Assembly: GCA_008501545.1 (NCBI GenBank)
Contig: QQUM01000741.1
Coordinates: 1 to 10,508, forward strand
DNA: 10,508 nucleotides
Reading direction: 5' to 3'
Source: Calditrichota bacterium
GTDB lineage: Bacteria > Zhuqueibacterota > Zhuqueibacteria > Zhuqueibacterales > Geothermadaptataceae
In this document: piece by piece, positions 1-6,484 of the stretch
How positions within the stretch are numbered: the first letter of the stretch is position 1
How the letters are laid out: every line of letters starts with the position of its first letter
Notes under the pieces: model-generated
What the model was told of the DNA's origin: nothing
Databases searched by the model: none
The model's input: only the letters and a program-made list of their open reading frames with translations
Position numbers and translations under genes: made by a program

Positions 1-290
1 CCCGGTACACGCAGCATATCACCAAAAGAAGTAAAAATGACGTCATCTCGAGCGGCAATTTCCAGGGCACGGTCGATTTTTTCCAACGGTGTGACACACA
101 CAGGACAGCCGGGGCCGTGCACCAGTTCAATGTTTTCAGGCAGAATTTGATCGATCCCGTTTTTCATGATAGAGTGCGTCTGCCCACCACAAATTTCCAT
201 GATGACCCACGGTTTTGTCGTCACCTGGTGAATTTCATCGACGATGCGCCTGGCAATCTCAGGATTGCGGTATTCTTCCAAATACTTCAT
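1..290 (-). CDS. hypD: HypD, hydrogenase Fe-ligand assembly protein (5' part only)
   Basis: HypD works with HypC as the scaffold on which the Fe(CN)2CO group of [NiFe]-hydrogenases is assembled in the cytoplasm. The first 96 residues are present and the rest lies beyond the left edge. They contain the family signatures: a conserved cysteine followed by GGQTHS (Cys34, residues 35-40), where the iron is thought to be held, and [10 protein letters not shown] (Cys62 and Cys65), implicated in redox chemistry. The ATG at 288-290 overlaps the hypC stop in an ATGA arrangement, so the two genes are translationally coupled, as suits partners in one complex. The [4Fe-4S] cysteines expected near the C-terminus cannot be seen. 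The family call is near certain; completeness is not. Confidence 0.96.
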   Translation of the reverse strand, partial: MKYLEEYRNPEIARRIVDEIHQVTTKPWVIMEICGGQTHSIMKNGIDQILPENIELVHGPGCPVCVTPLEKIDRALEIAARDDVIFTSFGDMLRVP

Positions 291-592
291 TCTTTTACAT
301 CCCGCTTCTTGTCTTCTGCTTTCTCGTCGAAGGGCATGCCGAAGATATCAAGGCCTTCTTTCGCCGCGCCTTCGACCATTTCATCCCAGAGCTCGTAAGT
401 TTTTTGCGCTTCTTCTTCATCGATTACACTTATTGCAAAACCGGCATGCACGACGGCATATTGGCCTACTTTAATTTCCGGTACATAGGCAAGGCATGCG
501 GTGTTGACGGTTCCGGCATAATCCAGTTTGCCCATTTTTAAGCCATTTTCTTCGTATAATTCGATTAATTTACCAGGAATTGCCAGGCACAT
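287..592 (-). CDS. hypC: HypC/HypG/HupF family hydrogenase chaperone
   Basis: HypC is a small chaperone that binds HypD during assembly of the Fe(CN)2CO group and then carries it to the large-subunit precursor. The protein of 101 residues begins MCLAIPGKL, giving the MCxxxP signature whose Cys2 binds the iron after the initiator methionine is removed. The OB-fold-like core follows, with [19 protein letters not shown] around residues 36-54. The last 25 or so residues form a charged extension ending in EDKKRDVKE, a little longer than many HypC proteins. A ribosome binding site (AAGAGG, 4 bases before the ATG) supports the start. The stop overlaps the hypD start, and 86 AT-rich bases separate the gene from hypA. 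Confidence 0.96.
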   Translation of the reverse strand: MCLAIPGKLIELYEENGLKMGKLDYAGTVNTACLAYVPEIKVGQYAVVHAGFAISVIDEEEAQKTYELWDEMVEGAAKEGLDIFGMPFDEKAEDKKRDVKE

Positions 593-603
593 GGGGACCT
601 CTT

Positions 604-636
604 TTCAATAATCAATAAACAAGTTCAATGATCAAT
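604..636. repeat. Paired 13-bp near-identical repeats between hypA and hypC
   Basis: TTCAATAATCAAT (604-616) and TTCAATGATCAAT (624-636) match at 12 of 13 positions, and their starts lie 20 bases apart, about two helical turns. They sit within 35 bases upstream of hypC on its transcribed strand. The spacer is AT-rich and contains further TTCAA words, so chance is a real possibility. If functional, a paired protein-binding site is the simplest reading. Confidence 0.35.
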
Positions 637-678
637 TTTCAACTTTTGTAGAATTTATATTTTTGGAGTTTTTTGTTT

Positions 679-1023
679 TCAATCTTCAATTTCCAGGTAA
701 GCTATTTCCATTTCCATGCCTTGTTGTATTTCGATTTGTCCGGATTGGCAGTGAGGACAGAAGAAGGCATAGTCATGGACTTGGAATTTTTGTTTGCAGT
801 CTTTGCAATTTCCTTGAATGGGGATAATCTCCATCTCCAAAACTGTATCTGCAAGTTCAGTATCGATTTTTATCGCGTTAAAACTGAATTCGAGGGAATC
901 GGGCAAAATACTGCTTAGACTGCCGATTTTCAGACCGATTTTTTCGATCGTAGACAAATTCTTTTTGCGCTTCTCGGTAAGCACGGTTTCGAATATCGAT
1001 TGTGCTATGGAAAGTTCGTGCAT
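679..1023 (-). CDS. hypA: HypA, hydrogenase nickel-insertion protein
   Basis: HypA binds nickel and, with the GTPase HypB, inserts it into the hydrogenase large subunit. The 114-residue protein is of normal length. It begins MHELSIAQSI, with the invariant His2 of the nickel site, and carries the structural zinc site as two CxxC pairs (Cys73/Cys76 and Cys89/Cys92). A ribosome binding site, CAGGAATAA, lies directly before the ATG at 1021-1023. The gene follows the methyltransferase on the same strand after 87 bases, and that spacer contains a promoter-like element of its own. hypA, hypC and hypD may therefore be transcribed separately as well as from the upstream hyp genes. Confidence 0.97.
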   Translation of the reverse strand: MHELSIAQSIFETVLTEKRKKNLSTIEKIGLKIGSLSSILPDSLEFSFNAIKIDTELADTVLEMEIIPIQGNCKDCKQKFQVHDYAFFCPHCQSGQIEIQQGMEMEIAYLEIED

Positions 1024-1066
1024 TTATTCCTGCTGTTATCTATTTTTCACTAAATTACCTTCTGAG

Positions 1067-1105
1067 AGTGATCACAATATAAAAAAAATGCGGATAGAAT
1101 GTGAA
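1067..1105 (-). promoter_or_regulatory. Candidate sigma70-type promoter for hypA-hypC-hypD with palindrome at +1
   Basis: On the minus strand, TTCACA (1105-1100; 5 of 6 matches to TTGACA) and TATATT (1081-1076; 5 of 6 matches to TATAAT) are separated by 18 bases. Immediately downstream, where transcription would start, lies the perfect 8-bp palindrome GTGATCAC (1068-1075), a plausible operator. The element lies between the methyltransferase stop and the hypA start. It was found by eye in an AT-rich spacer, so it remains a candidate. Confidence 0.4.
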
Positions 1106-1110
1106 AAATT

Positions 1111-1722
1111 TTAGATTGCAACACCCCAGAAATTGTAGCTGGCAAATTTCCAACCCGGAATATACATTGCTTCGAGTTGTTCGAATTCGAAGCCGCTTTC
1201 TTTTAATAATTCAGGAATGTTGCGGTTCAGCTGGCACCCACCGCTGAAAATAGTCCAGACAGGATTTAGAATGTTTTGCAATGTACGGATGTGATTGTCT
1301 GGTGCTGTGCCATGCTCGGAGAAAAAAAGTTTACCACCAGGTTTGAGAACACGGCGCATTTCATTTAGTGCTGTGTGAATATCGGGAATGCTGCACAGTG
1401 TGTATGTAACAACAATGGAGTCAACAGAATTGTTCTCCAAAGGAATTTGTTCTGCAGATGTCGGGAGAAATTGAAAGGGGAACGGCAATTCACCGTTCGT
1501 GATGCCAGACCGGGCCCACAGTTCTGTGGAAGGATCCAGTCCCCAAATGTATTTTACTTTTTTTTTATTGTAGTGGGGAAGATTGAGTCCGGATCCAATG
1601 CCAATTTCAAGGATTTTACCTTCGGCAAAGGGTATGATTTTTTGTCGTTGCCTGGTGGCAGGGCTCAGACTACAAATTTTGTGAGTAAGATAGGGGAGGA
1701 TGTGCTTGTCGTACAATCTCAT
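1111..1722 (-). CDS. Class I SAM-dependent methyltransferase, METTL7-like
   Basis: The predicted protein has 203 residues with a Rossmann-type SAM-binding core. Motif I is ILEIGIGSGLNLPHY (37-51), the acidic ribose-binding end of strand 2 is GLDPS (61-65), the motif II region is NNSVDSIVVTYTLCSIPD (97-114), and RRVLKPGGKLFFSEHG (123-138) closes the core. The C-terminal stretch GCQLNR...YIPGWKFASYNFWG resembles METTL7/UbiE-like proteins. Human METTL7 enzymes methylate thiols, but the substrate here is unknown. The chosen ATG (1720-1722) lies one base after the hypE stop with an AGGA upstream; a GTG at 1747-1749 would add nine residues and overlap hypE. No membrane anchor is evident. A methyltransferase is not part of the known Hyp pathway, so its tight coupling to hypE is unusual. 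Confidence 0.85.
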   Translation of the reverse strand: MRLYDKHILPYLTHKICSLSPATRQRQKIIPFAEGKILEIGIGSGLNLPHYNKKKVKYIWGLDPSTELWARSGITNGELPFPFQFLPTSAEQIPLENNSVDSIVVTYTLCSIPDIHTALNEMRRVLKPGGKLFFSEHGTAPDNHIRTLQNILNPVWTIFSGGCQLNRNIPELLKESGFEFEQLEAMYIPGWKFASYNFWGVAI

Positions 1723-1723
1723 A

Positions 1724-2788
1724 TCAACAAATCCTGGGCAGCTGCTCACCGACCAGCATGTCGACGATGCGCCATGATCCGAGTTTTGTCTGCATGCTTA
1801 CCTGGTCGGGCGCTTCCTTTGTCACATCACCTATCATAACGCTATCTTTTCCGAATGGATGATTGTGCATGGCTTGTAGCACTGCCGTCGCTTTATCCCT
1901 CGCGACGACCGCAACGAGTTTGCCCTCGTTTGCGACATGTAATGGATCAATTCCAAGCATTTCGCAGGCACCTGCAACGGCCGGTTTTATAGGAATTCGC
2001 TTTTCATCGATACGAATTCCATATCCACTACTTTGTGCAAATTCGTTCAGGGTCGCTGCCAAACCACCACGCGTGGGATCGCGCAGCGCATGGACCGAAG
2101 CGCCGCCTGCATCAAGCATTTTAGAAACAAGACTGTGCAAGGCGGCTGTATCACTTTGCACGGATGTTTCGAAGGCTAATCCCTCTCGCTGCGACAGTAT
2201 CGTGATACCATGGTCGGCCAATGTGCCGCTTAAGAGAACAACATCGCCTGGTTGGATAGAAGACGTGCAGATTTGATATTCATGTTCAATCAGTCCGATT
2301 CCTGCTGTGTTGATGAATATTTTATCGCCTTTGCCTTTATCTACAACTTTGGTGTCCCCGGTCACGATTGCGACACCGGCTTCGCTGGCGGCCTGCTGCA
2401 TGCTCTCGACGATGCGTTTTAGTTCATTGAGAGAAAAGCCTTCCTCCAAAATGAAGCCGGCGCTGAGAAACAGCGGTTTTGCGCCACTCATGGCAATGTC
2501 GTTTAGGGTGCCGTTTACCGCCAGATCGCCAATGTCACCACCGGGAAAGAAGAGTGGATCGACCACGAAGGAATCCGTACTGAACGCTAATTTCGTTCCG
2601 TTGATATCCAGCACGGCCTGATCGTTTAATTTGTTAAGATGGGGATTGTCGAACGCCCACAGAAAGAGGTTCGAGATCAAGTCGTTCATCATTTTACCGC
2701 CGCTGCCGTGGGCTAACTGGACGGTACTATGTTCCGTGATTGGTAGCGGACAAGATGCAGCCACGCTGTGAATTGAAGGTCCTTTCAT
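1724..2788 (-). CDS. hypE: HypE, carbamoyl dehydratase (cyanide ligand synthesis)
   Basis: HypE takes a carbamoyl group from HypF onto its C-terminal cysteine and dehydrates it with ATP to a thiocyanate, the source of the CN ligands of the active-site iron. The 354-residue protein belongs to the PurM/AIR-synthetase-like family. It shows HGSGGK (27-32), STDSFVVDP (70-78), GDIGDLAVNGTLNDIAMSGA (84-103) and a GDTKVVD motif. It ends in PRIC, the essential terminal cysteine. The start is ATG at 2786-2788, preceded by AGGAGA six bases away. An upstream in-frame ATG would add nine residues but lacks such a site and lies in the repeat region. The methyltransferase follows after one base. Confidence 0.97.
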   Translation of the reverse strand: MKGPSIHSVAASCPLPITEHSTVQLAHGSGGKMMNDLISNLFLWAFDNPHLNKLNDQAVLDINGTKLAFSTDSFVVDPLFFPGGDIGDLAVNGTLNDIAMSGAKPLFLSAGFILEEGFSLNELKRIVESMQQAASEAGVAIVTGDTKVVDKGKGDKIFINTAGIGLIEHEYQICTSSIQPGDVVLLSGTLADHGITILSQREGLAFETSVQSDTAALHSLVSKMLDAGGASVHALRDPTRGGLAATLNEFAQSSGYGIRIDEKRIPIKPAVAGACEMLGIDPLHVANEGKLVAVVARDKATAVLQAMHNHPFGKDSVMIGDVTKEAPDQVSMQTKLGSWRIVDMLVGEQLPRIC

Positions 2789-2802
2789 ATATCTCTCCTG
2801 AA

Positions 2803-2882
2803 AGGTGCGATGCACTTCACACTGGAGTTCCCAAACATCATCGAAGATTTGCAGACCTTTCGGAAAGAAGTGCGTCGCACCT
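2803..2882. repeat. Inverted repeat (16-bp arms) between hypF and hypE
   Basis: The arms 2803-2818 and 2867-2882 are complementary at 15 of 16 positions and enclose 48 bases. Each arm is itself nearly palindromic: GTGCGATGCAC at 2805-2815 and GTGCGTCGCAC at 2870-2880. In the minus-strand mRNA the closing arm ends four bases before the hypE AGGAGA, so folding could affect hypE translation. A competing pairing is possible between 2800-2806 and 2855-2861 (GAAAGGT with ACCTTTC). It is more GC-rich than the neighbouring spacer sequence, which suggests either an RNA structure or a copy of a small dispersed repeat. It is not a typical terminator, because no T-run follows. Confidence 0.7.
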
Positions 2883-2927
2883 GGCTAAGTTTCATATTTT
2901 CAAGTAATTTTTGACACAACCAATCCC

Positions 2928-5201
2928 TTATTGGAGCATCGCATTTGCTACAGTGATCTGGCCAAGGCTAATGCCGCCATCATTCGGTGGAACGCGGGAA
3001 TGCGTCAGAACGCGAAAACCTTCACTTCGCAAGCGTTCAACAGTGTACTGAAATAATGTGAAATTTTGAAAAACGCCACCACTGAGACCGACTTGTGCGA
3101 TCCCGGTATCCTTGCGTGCACGAATCGTGATAGCAATTAAAATTTCCGCTAAGGAGACATGGAATTTTGCTGCGATGAGCTCGTTAGCGATGTTTTGGGT
3201 TTTGTCATTGACTATTTCACGAATCAGCGGTTGGAAGTTGATTGCGCCATGTTTTAAGTTGTAATCGATTGGATAAGCAAAGTTACGTTGTAAGTTTCCT
3301 TTAATGCTCATCTCCAGCTCGATAGCAGCCTGGGCTTCGTACGTGATTTTATTTCGAATGTCTAAAATTGAGGAAACTGCATCAAAGAGACGGCCACAAC
3401 TCGATGTCTTTGGTGAATTTACCTCTTTATCAAGTATTTGCATGAGTAGATTCAGCTCGTTCGGCTTGGTGCTTCTCATAATGGGTAAATCCAGTTTCTG
3501 CATCGAGCTGCCGTATGCCTGCCGAAGGTAGCTGATTGCCATCCGCCAGGGTTCTCTGATCGCAGCTTCTCCGCCTGGCAAGGGGAGGGGCTCGAACCAG
3601 GCATAACGCGATACGTCTCTGAAATCGCCAATCAGAATTTCGCCACCCCAGATGGTTTTGTCCGTTCCATAACCGGTACCGTCAAGAATAATGCCGATGG
3701 TTTTTCGCGCTGAGTTGTTTTCCGCCATCACCGATGCAAGGTGTGCATGATGGTGCTGAACAGCAATTTTTGGCATCAACTCCTGTTCGTGGGCCCATTT
3801 TGTCGAAAGATATTCCGGGTGCATGTCACATGCAACATAATGTGGTTTGATTTCCAGTAATTTTTGTAAATGTTTGATACTGTCTTTGAAAAAAGCAATT
3901 GCTTCCGGATTATCCAGATCACCAATGTGCTGGCTGAGCATTACTTTGTTGCCATTGCTGAGAGCGACTGTATTTTTTAATTCGGCACCAACTGCAAGGA
4001 TCGGCGCTTTTACTTTATTTTCCAAAATTATGGGCGCCGGGACGTATCCGCGGGAGCGCCGTAAAATCCGCTGGTGGCCGGCAGCAACAGTGACGATGGA
4101 ATCATCACAACGCTGCAGGATCTCCCGATTGTGAATGAGAAAATAATCCGCCAGGGGAGCGAGATAGTCAAATGCGTGTTCGTTGCTTATAACAATCGGT
4201 TCGTCGCTGTAGTTTGCGCTGGTCATCACCAGAACGTCGAAATTATCAAGAAGGAGCAGGTGCTGTACCGGCAAATAAGGCAGCATAAAACCGTAATATT
4301 TACTCTTGGGAGCGATTACCTTCGGTAATTTACTACTACTCCTGGCCTGGAGCAGCACGATTGGTCTGGCCTGTTGTTGCAGTGCTTCCCGTTCACGATG
4401 GGTGACTTTGCAATACTTTTCCACTACATCTGCATTGGCAGCCATAAGTGCAAATGGTTTCTCCGCTCGCCGCTTGCGTTCCCGCAACGTTTCGATGGCG
4501 TTGGTGTTTTTTGCATCGGCCACTAAATGGAAACCACCCAGGCCACGAATTGCAAGGATCCTGCCGGAGCGTAAAAGTAATTTCGCATGCTTTACCGGAT
4601 CATTTGTTTTGACAGGTCGCTTTTCCCTATCAACAATTTGAAGTGTCGGACCACATTTGGGACAAGCATTCGGCTGGGCATGAAAACGGCGGTTTGCCGG
4701 ATCACGGTACTCTTTTTCACATTCCTCACACATCGTAAATTCATGCATTGATGTATTGGCACGATCGTACGGCAAACCGGAAATAATTGTATAACGCGGG
4801 CCGCAGTTCGTACAATTGAGAAAAGGATAATGAAATCGTCGATTGCCCGGAAGCAGCATTTCTTTCAGGCAATCTTCACACAAACTCATGTCCGGGGAAA
4901 CAAGTACTGATGTGTCACCTTTGTATTCACTTTGCAAAATGACGAATCGGTCATCATTCTTTAACGGTATTTCTGTACTACTGAACTCTGTGACCTGTGC
5001 AAGCGGGGGCATTTCCTGCCGTAGCCGGTTTTGAAAACGGGTGAGATTATCCGGTAAACCTTCCACTTCAACCATAACACCTTTGTTGCTATTGAAGACC
5101 CAGCCGGTCAGTTTATGTGATTTCGCAAGGCGGTAAACAAAAGGGCGGAAGCCCACACCCTGTACAATTCCATCGATACGAATGAGATGCCGTTTTTGCA
5201 C
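2928..5201 (-). CDS. hypF: HypF, carbamoyltransferase
   Basis: HypF hydrolyses carbamoyl phosphate, adenylates the carbamate and transfers it to the terminal cysteine of HypE, the first step of cyanide ligand synthesis. All domains are present in 757 residues, the usual length. The acylphosphatase domain (about 5-92) contains GIVQGVGFRPF. Two zinc-finger segments follow, with cysteines 108, 111, 130, 133, 158, 161, 180 and 183. A YrdC-like domain (about 204-380) includes LAIRGLGGFHLV. The Kae1-like domain (about 400-755) has VQHHHAHLASV (481-491), DGTGYGTD (507-514) and SGGVFQN (707-713). The start is GTG at 5199-5201 with AAGGA eight bases upstream. hypB ends 33 bases upstream, and 139 bases including an inverted repeat separate hypF from hypE. 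Confidence 0.97.
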   Translation of the reverse strand: MQKRHLIRIDGIVQGVGFRPFVYRLAKSHKLTGWVFNSNKGVMVEVEGLPDNLTRFQNRLRQEMPPLAQVTEFSSTEIPLKNDDRFVILQSEYKGDTSVLVSPDMSLCEDCLKEMLLPGNRRFHYPFLNCTNCGPRYTIISGLPYDRANTSMHEFTMCEECEKEYRDPANRRFHAQPNACPKCGPTLQIVDREKRPVKTNDPVKHAKLLLRSGRILAIRGLGGFHLVADAKNTNAIETLRERKRRAEKPFALMAANADVVEKYCKVTHREREALQQQARPIVLLQARSSSKLPKVIAPKSKYYGFMLPYLPVQHLLLLDNFDVLVMTSANYSDEPIVISNEHAFDYLAPLADYFLIHNREILQRCDDSIVTVAAGHQRILRRSRGYVPAPIILENKVKAPILAVGAELKNTVALSNGNKVMLSQHIGDLDNPEAIAFFKDSIKHLQKLLEIKPHYVACDMHPEYLSTKWAHEQELMPKIAVQHHHAHLASVMAENNSARKTIGIILDGTGYGTDKTIWGGEILIGDFRDVSRYAWFEPLPLPGGEAAIREPWRMAISYLRQAYGSSMQKLDLPIMRSTKPNELNLLMQILDKEVNSPKTSSCGRLFDAVSSILDIRNKITYEAQAAIELEMSIKGNLQRNFAYPIDYNLKHGAINFQPLIREIVNDKTQNIANELIAAKFHVSLAEILIAITIRARKDTGIAQVGLSGGVFQNFTLFQYTVERLRSEGFRVLTHSRVPPNDGGISLGQITVANAMLQ

Positions 5202-5234
5202 AGTGCCTATCCTTTTACTAATAATGCAAACAAT

Positions 5235-5903
5235 TTAAAGTCGATCTTTTTTGGTTTTGACGGTGTCGATAAGCCAATGAAACCAATTTTGTAATCCTTC
5301 ACCTGTTCGGCAGGAAGTTTCAAAAAATTTCAGGTTGGCATTGATTTGTCGGGCATTCTTTTTCACCTCTTCTACATCAAAATCAGATGTGCCTAATAAA
5401 TCAATTTTGTTTATCACCATAACGGAAGAGCGGCGAAACATTCCCGGGTATTTTAATGGCTTATCATGTCCTTCGGTGGTGCTGACCAGCGCAATTTTCA
5501 TATCTTCTCCCAAATCATAGCTCGCTGGACATACTAAATTACCAACATTCTCAATGATAAGCAGATCAAGCTCATCGATATTTATACCCGGAAGTACCTT
5601 GCTAATCATTTTTGCATCAAGATGGCACGAGCCACCTGTGACGATTGGGAGAACACTTTTGCCACCGGCTTCGATTAACCGGTTCGCATCATTTTCCGTC
5701 TGTACATCGCCGGCAATCAACGCAATATTTAACTGATCGCCGATTGCGGCCAAGGTTTTTTCCAATAGTGATGTTTTACCTGAACCCGGGGAACTGACGA
5801 AATTGAGGCTAAGAACACCGCGACCAGTAAGTTGTTCCCGAATTTTCACTGCAAGCTTATCATTTTCGGAGAGCACCTTTTTTTCAATGGCAACCTTTTT
5901 CAT
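5235..5903 (-). CDS. hypB: HypB, GTPase for hydrogenase nickel insertion
   Basis: HypB is a SIMIBI-class GTPase that drives nickel transfer to the hydrogenase large subunit together with HypA. The 222-residue protein has the P-loop SSPGSGKT (37-44), GDVQTENDA (65-73), NKID (165-168) and a late SCRTGEG. The metal site at the dimer interface is represented by Cys93-His94 and Cys125 in ENVGNLVCPASYD. It lacks the histidine-rich nickel-storage stretch and the N-terminal CCxxC-type motif seen in some HypB proteins, so it is of the short type without storage function. GAGG lies five bases before the ATG. As first gene of the leftward operon it faces the divergent hydrogenase operon. Confidence 0.97.
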   Translation of the reverse strand: MKKVAIEKKVLSENDKLAVKIREQLTGRGVLSLNFVSSPGSGKTSLLEKTLAAIGDQLNIALIAGDVQTENDANRLIEAGGKSVLPIVTGGSCHLDAKMISKVLPGINIDELDLLIIENVGNLVCPASYDLGEDMKIALVSTTEGHDKPLKYPGMFRRSSVMVINKIDLLGTSDFDVEEVKKNARQINANLKFFETSCRTGEGLQNWFHWLIDTVKTKKDRL

Positions 5904-5976
5904 TCAATCCTCTTTTGTATTAACTTTTTTAACCCAATGAAATAACAAAAGTTTTCAATCCAACAACAATTTAGAG

Positions 5977-6006
5977 ATTAATAACCAATTGCGCACTGTT
6001 TTTCAA
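5977..6006 (-). promoter_or_regulatory. Weak candidate promoter for hypB
   Basis: On the minus strand, TTGAAA (6006-6001; 5 of 6) and ATTAAT (5982-5977; 4 of 6) are separated by 18 bases. Transcription would begin near 5970 and give a leader of about 65 bases before hypB. In sequence this AT-rich such matches arise easily, so support is slight. Confidence 0.22.
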
Positions 6007-6206
6007 CATTTTTTTTTGGACAAGAGTTGCTGCTTTCGATTAGCCGGATTGTGTAAGAAGTTTTGCATTGCATTGTATTAAAATTATTTATTAAATATTT
6101 TAAGTAATTTATTTGCTTTTTCTATAATAATTATATTTATTTACGACCTTTGATCTGTCATTGGTCTTGTCTTTTTCTGTATTGAAAAATGCAGCTATTA
6201 GTTAAA

Positions 6207-6260
6207 TAATTCTTATGAATGAGAATGAATTCTTGAATTTGCGATGACCATGGATCACGC
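6207..6260. promoter_or_regulatory. Dyad cluster, candidate activator or regulator sites
   Basis: Short inverted repeats are packed here: ATTCTTATGAAT (6209-6220), an ATTCT/AGAAT/ATTCT alternation through about 6233, and an imperfect dyad at 6241-6260 in which GCG-A-TGA faces TCA-CGC around CCATGG. The cluster ends about 75 bases before the start point predicted from the sigma54-like element, where enhancer-binding proteins often bind. No regulator can be named. Confidence 0.3.
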
Positions 6261-6307
6261 ATTTTTTTAATTTCATAAAAAACAATCATTCTACGATTTT
6301 TTCTTTC

Positions 6308-6323
6308 TGGTATATGCTTTGCC
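6308..6323 (+). promoter_or_regulatory. Candidate sigma54 (-24/-12) promoter for the hydrogenase operon
   Basis: TGG at 6308-6310 and TTGC at 6319-6322 have exactly the spacing of the sigma54 consensus TGGCACG-N4-TTGC, with the A at the fifth position also matching. The C at the fourth and sixth positions are T here. The predicted start is near 6334, leaving a leader of about 150 bases before hyhB. sigma54 control of hydrogenase genes is known in several bacteria, though no activator gene is present in the window. Confidence 0.4.
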
Positions 6324-6389
6324 AACTGTGATTTTCTAAATCAGTACACATCTATATCGATTAGCAGTTTTCCATATTTTTTTATTCTC

Positions 6390-6395
6390 TATAAT
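6390..6395 (+). promoter_or_regulatory. Consensus TATAAT, possible -10 element
   Basis: A perfect -10 hexamer lies about 90 bases before hyhB. No fitting -35 is seen at 16-18 bases; the nearest resemblance, TTAGCA at 6361-6366, is 23 bases away. It may be a secondary start or chance in AT-rich sequence. Confidence 0.25.
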
Positions 6396-6397
6396 TC

Positions 6398-6412
6398 AAG
6401 GAGGAATCCTTT
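6398..6412 (+). promoter_or_regulatory. Orphan Shine-Dalgarno within a short hairpin in the hyhB leader
   Basis: AAGGAGG at 6398-6404 is a near-perfect ribosome binding sequence, but no ATG, GTG or TTG lies at a usable distance downstream. It is followed by AATCCTTT, so AAGGA (6398-6402) can pair with TCCTT (6407-6411). The same TCCTTT is complementary to the real hyhB binding site AAAGGA at 6475-6480, which allows two alternative pairings in the leader. Confidence 0.3.
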
Positions 6413-6484
6413 CAAAAGATAAAACATCCAAGATCTTTTTCAAATCACCTCAAAATATTTTTTTTGAAAAATACAAAGGAAGTT

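Larger units (their letters stand above)
5904..6484. other. Divergent AT-rich intergenic region
   Basis: These 581 bases between hypB and hyhB hold no convincing gene. They are strongly AT-rich, especially 6060-6140, and must contain the start signals for both operons. Elements picked out separately are a weak leftward promoter, a sigma54-type element, dyad clusters, a TATAAT and an orphan Shine-Dalgarno sequence. No tRNA-like or recognisable riboswitch fold was seen. Confidence 0.8.

Noticed and set aside
1067..1076. Crp or Fnr binding site at GTGATCAC
   Set aside because: Crp needs TGTGA-N6-TCACA and Fnr needs TTGAT-N4-ATCAA; here the half sites abut with no spacer, so neither fits.
1375..1839. 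Open frame of 154 codons on the plus strand
   Set aside because: It runs antisense across the methyltransferase and the end of hypE, shows no recognisable motif, and both genes on the other strand have clear family signatures.
2789..2815. Upstream ATG giving a hypE nine codons longer
   Set aside because: AGGAGA lies ideally before the ATG at 2786-2788, while the upstream ATG falls inside the inverted repeat without a ribosome binding site.
2883..2927. Transcription terminator after hypF
   Set aside because: There is no stable hairpin followed by a U-run on the minus strand; the inverted repeat further along is followed by the hypE ribosome binding site instead.
6130..6161. Leftward promoter from TATAAT (6135-6130) and ATGACA (6161-6156)
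   Set aside because: The hexamers match well but are 20 bases apart, too far for a normal sigma70 promoter, and lie over 220 bases from hypB.
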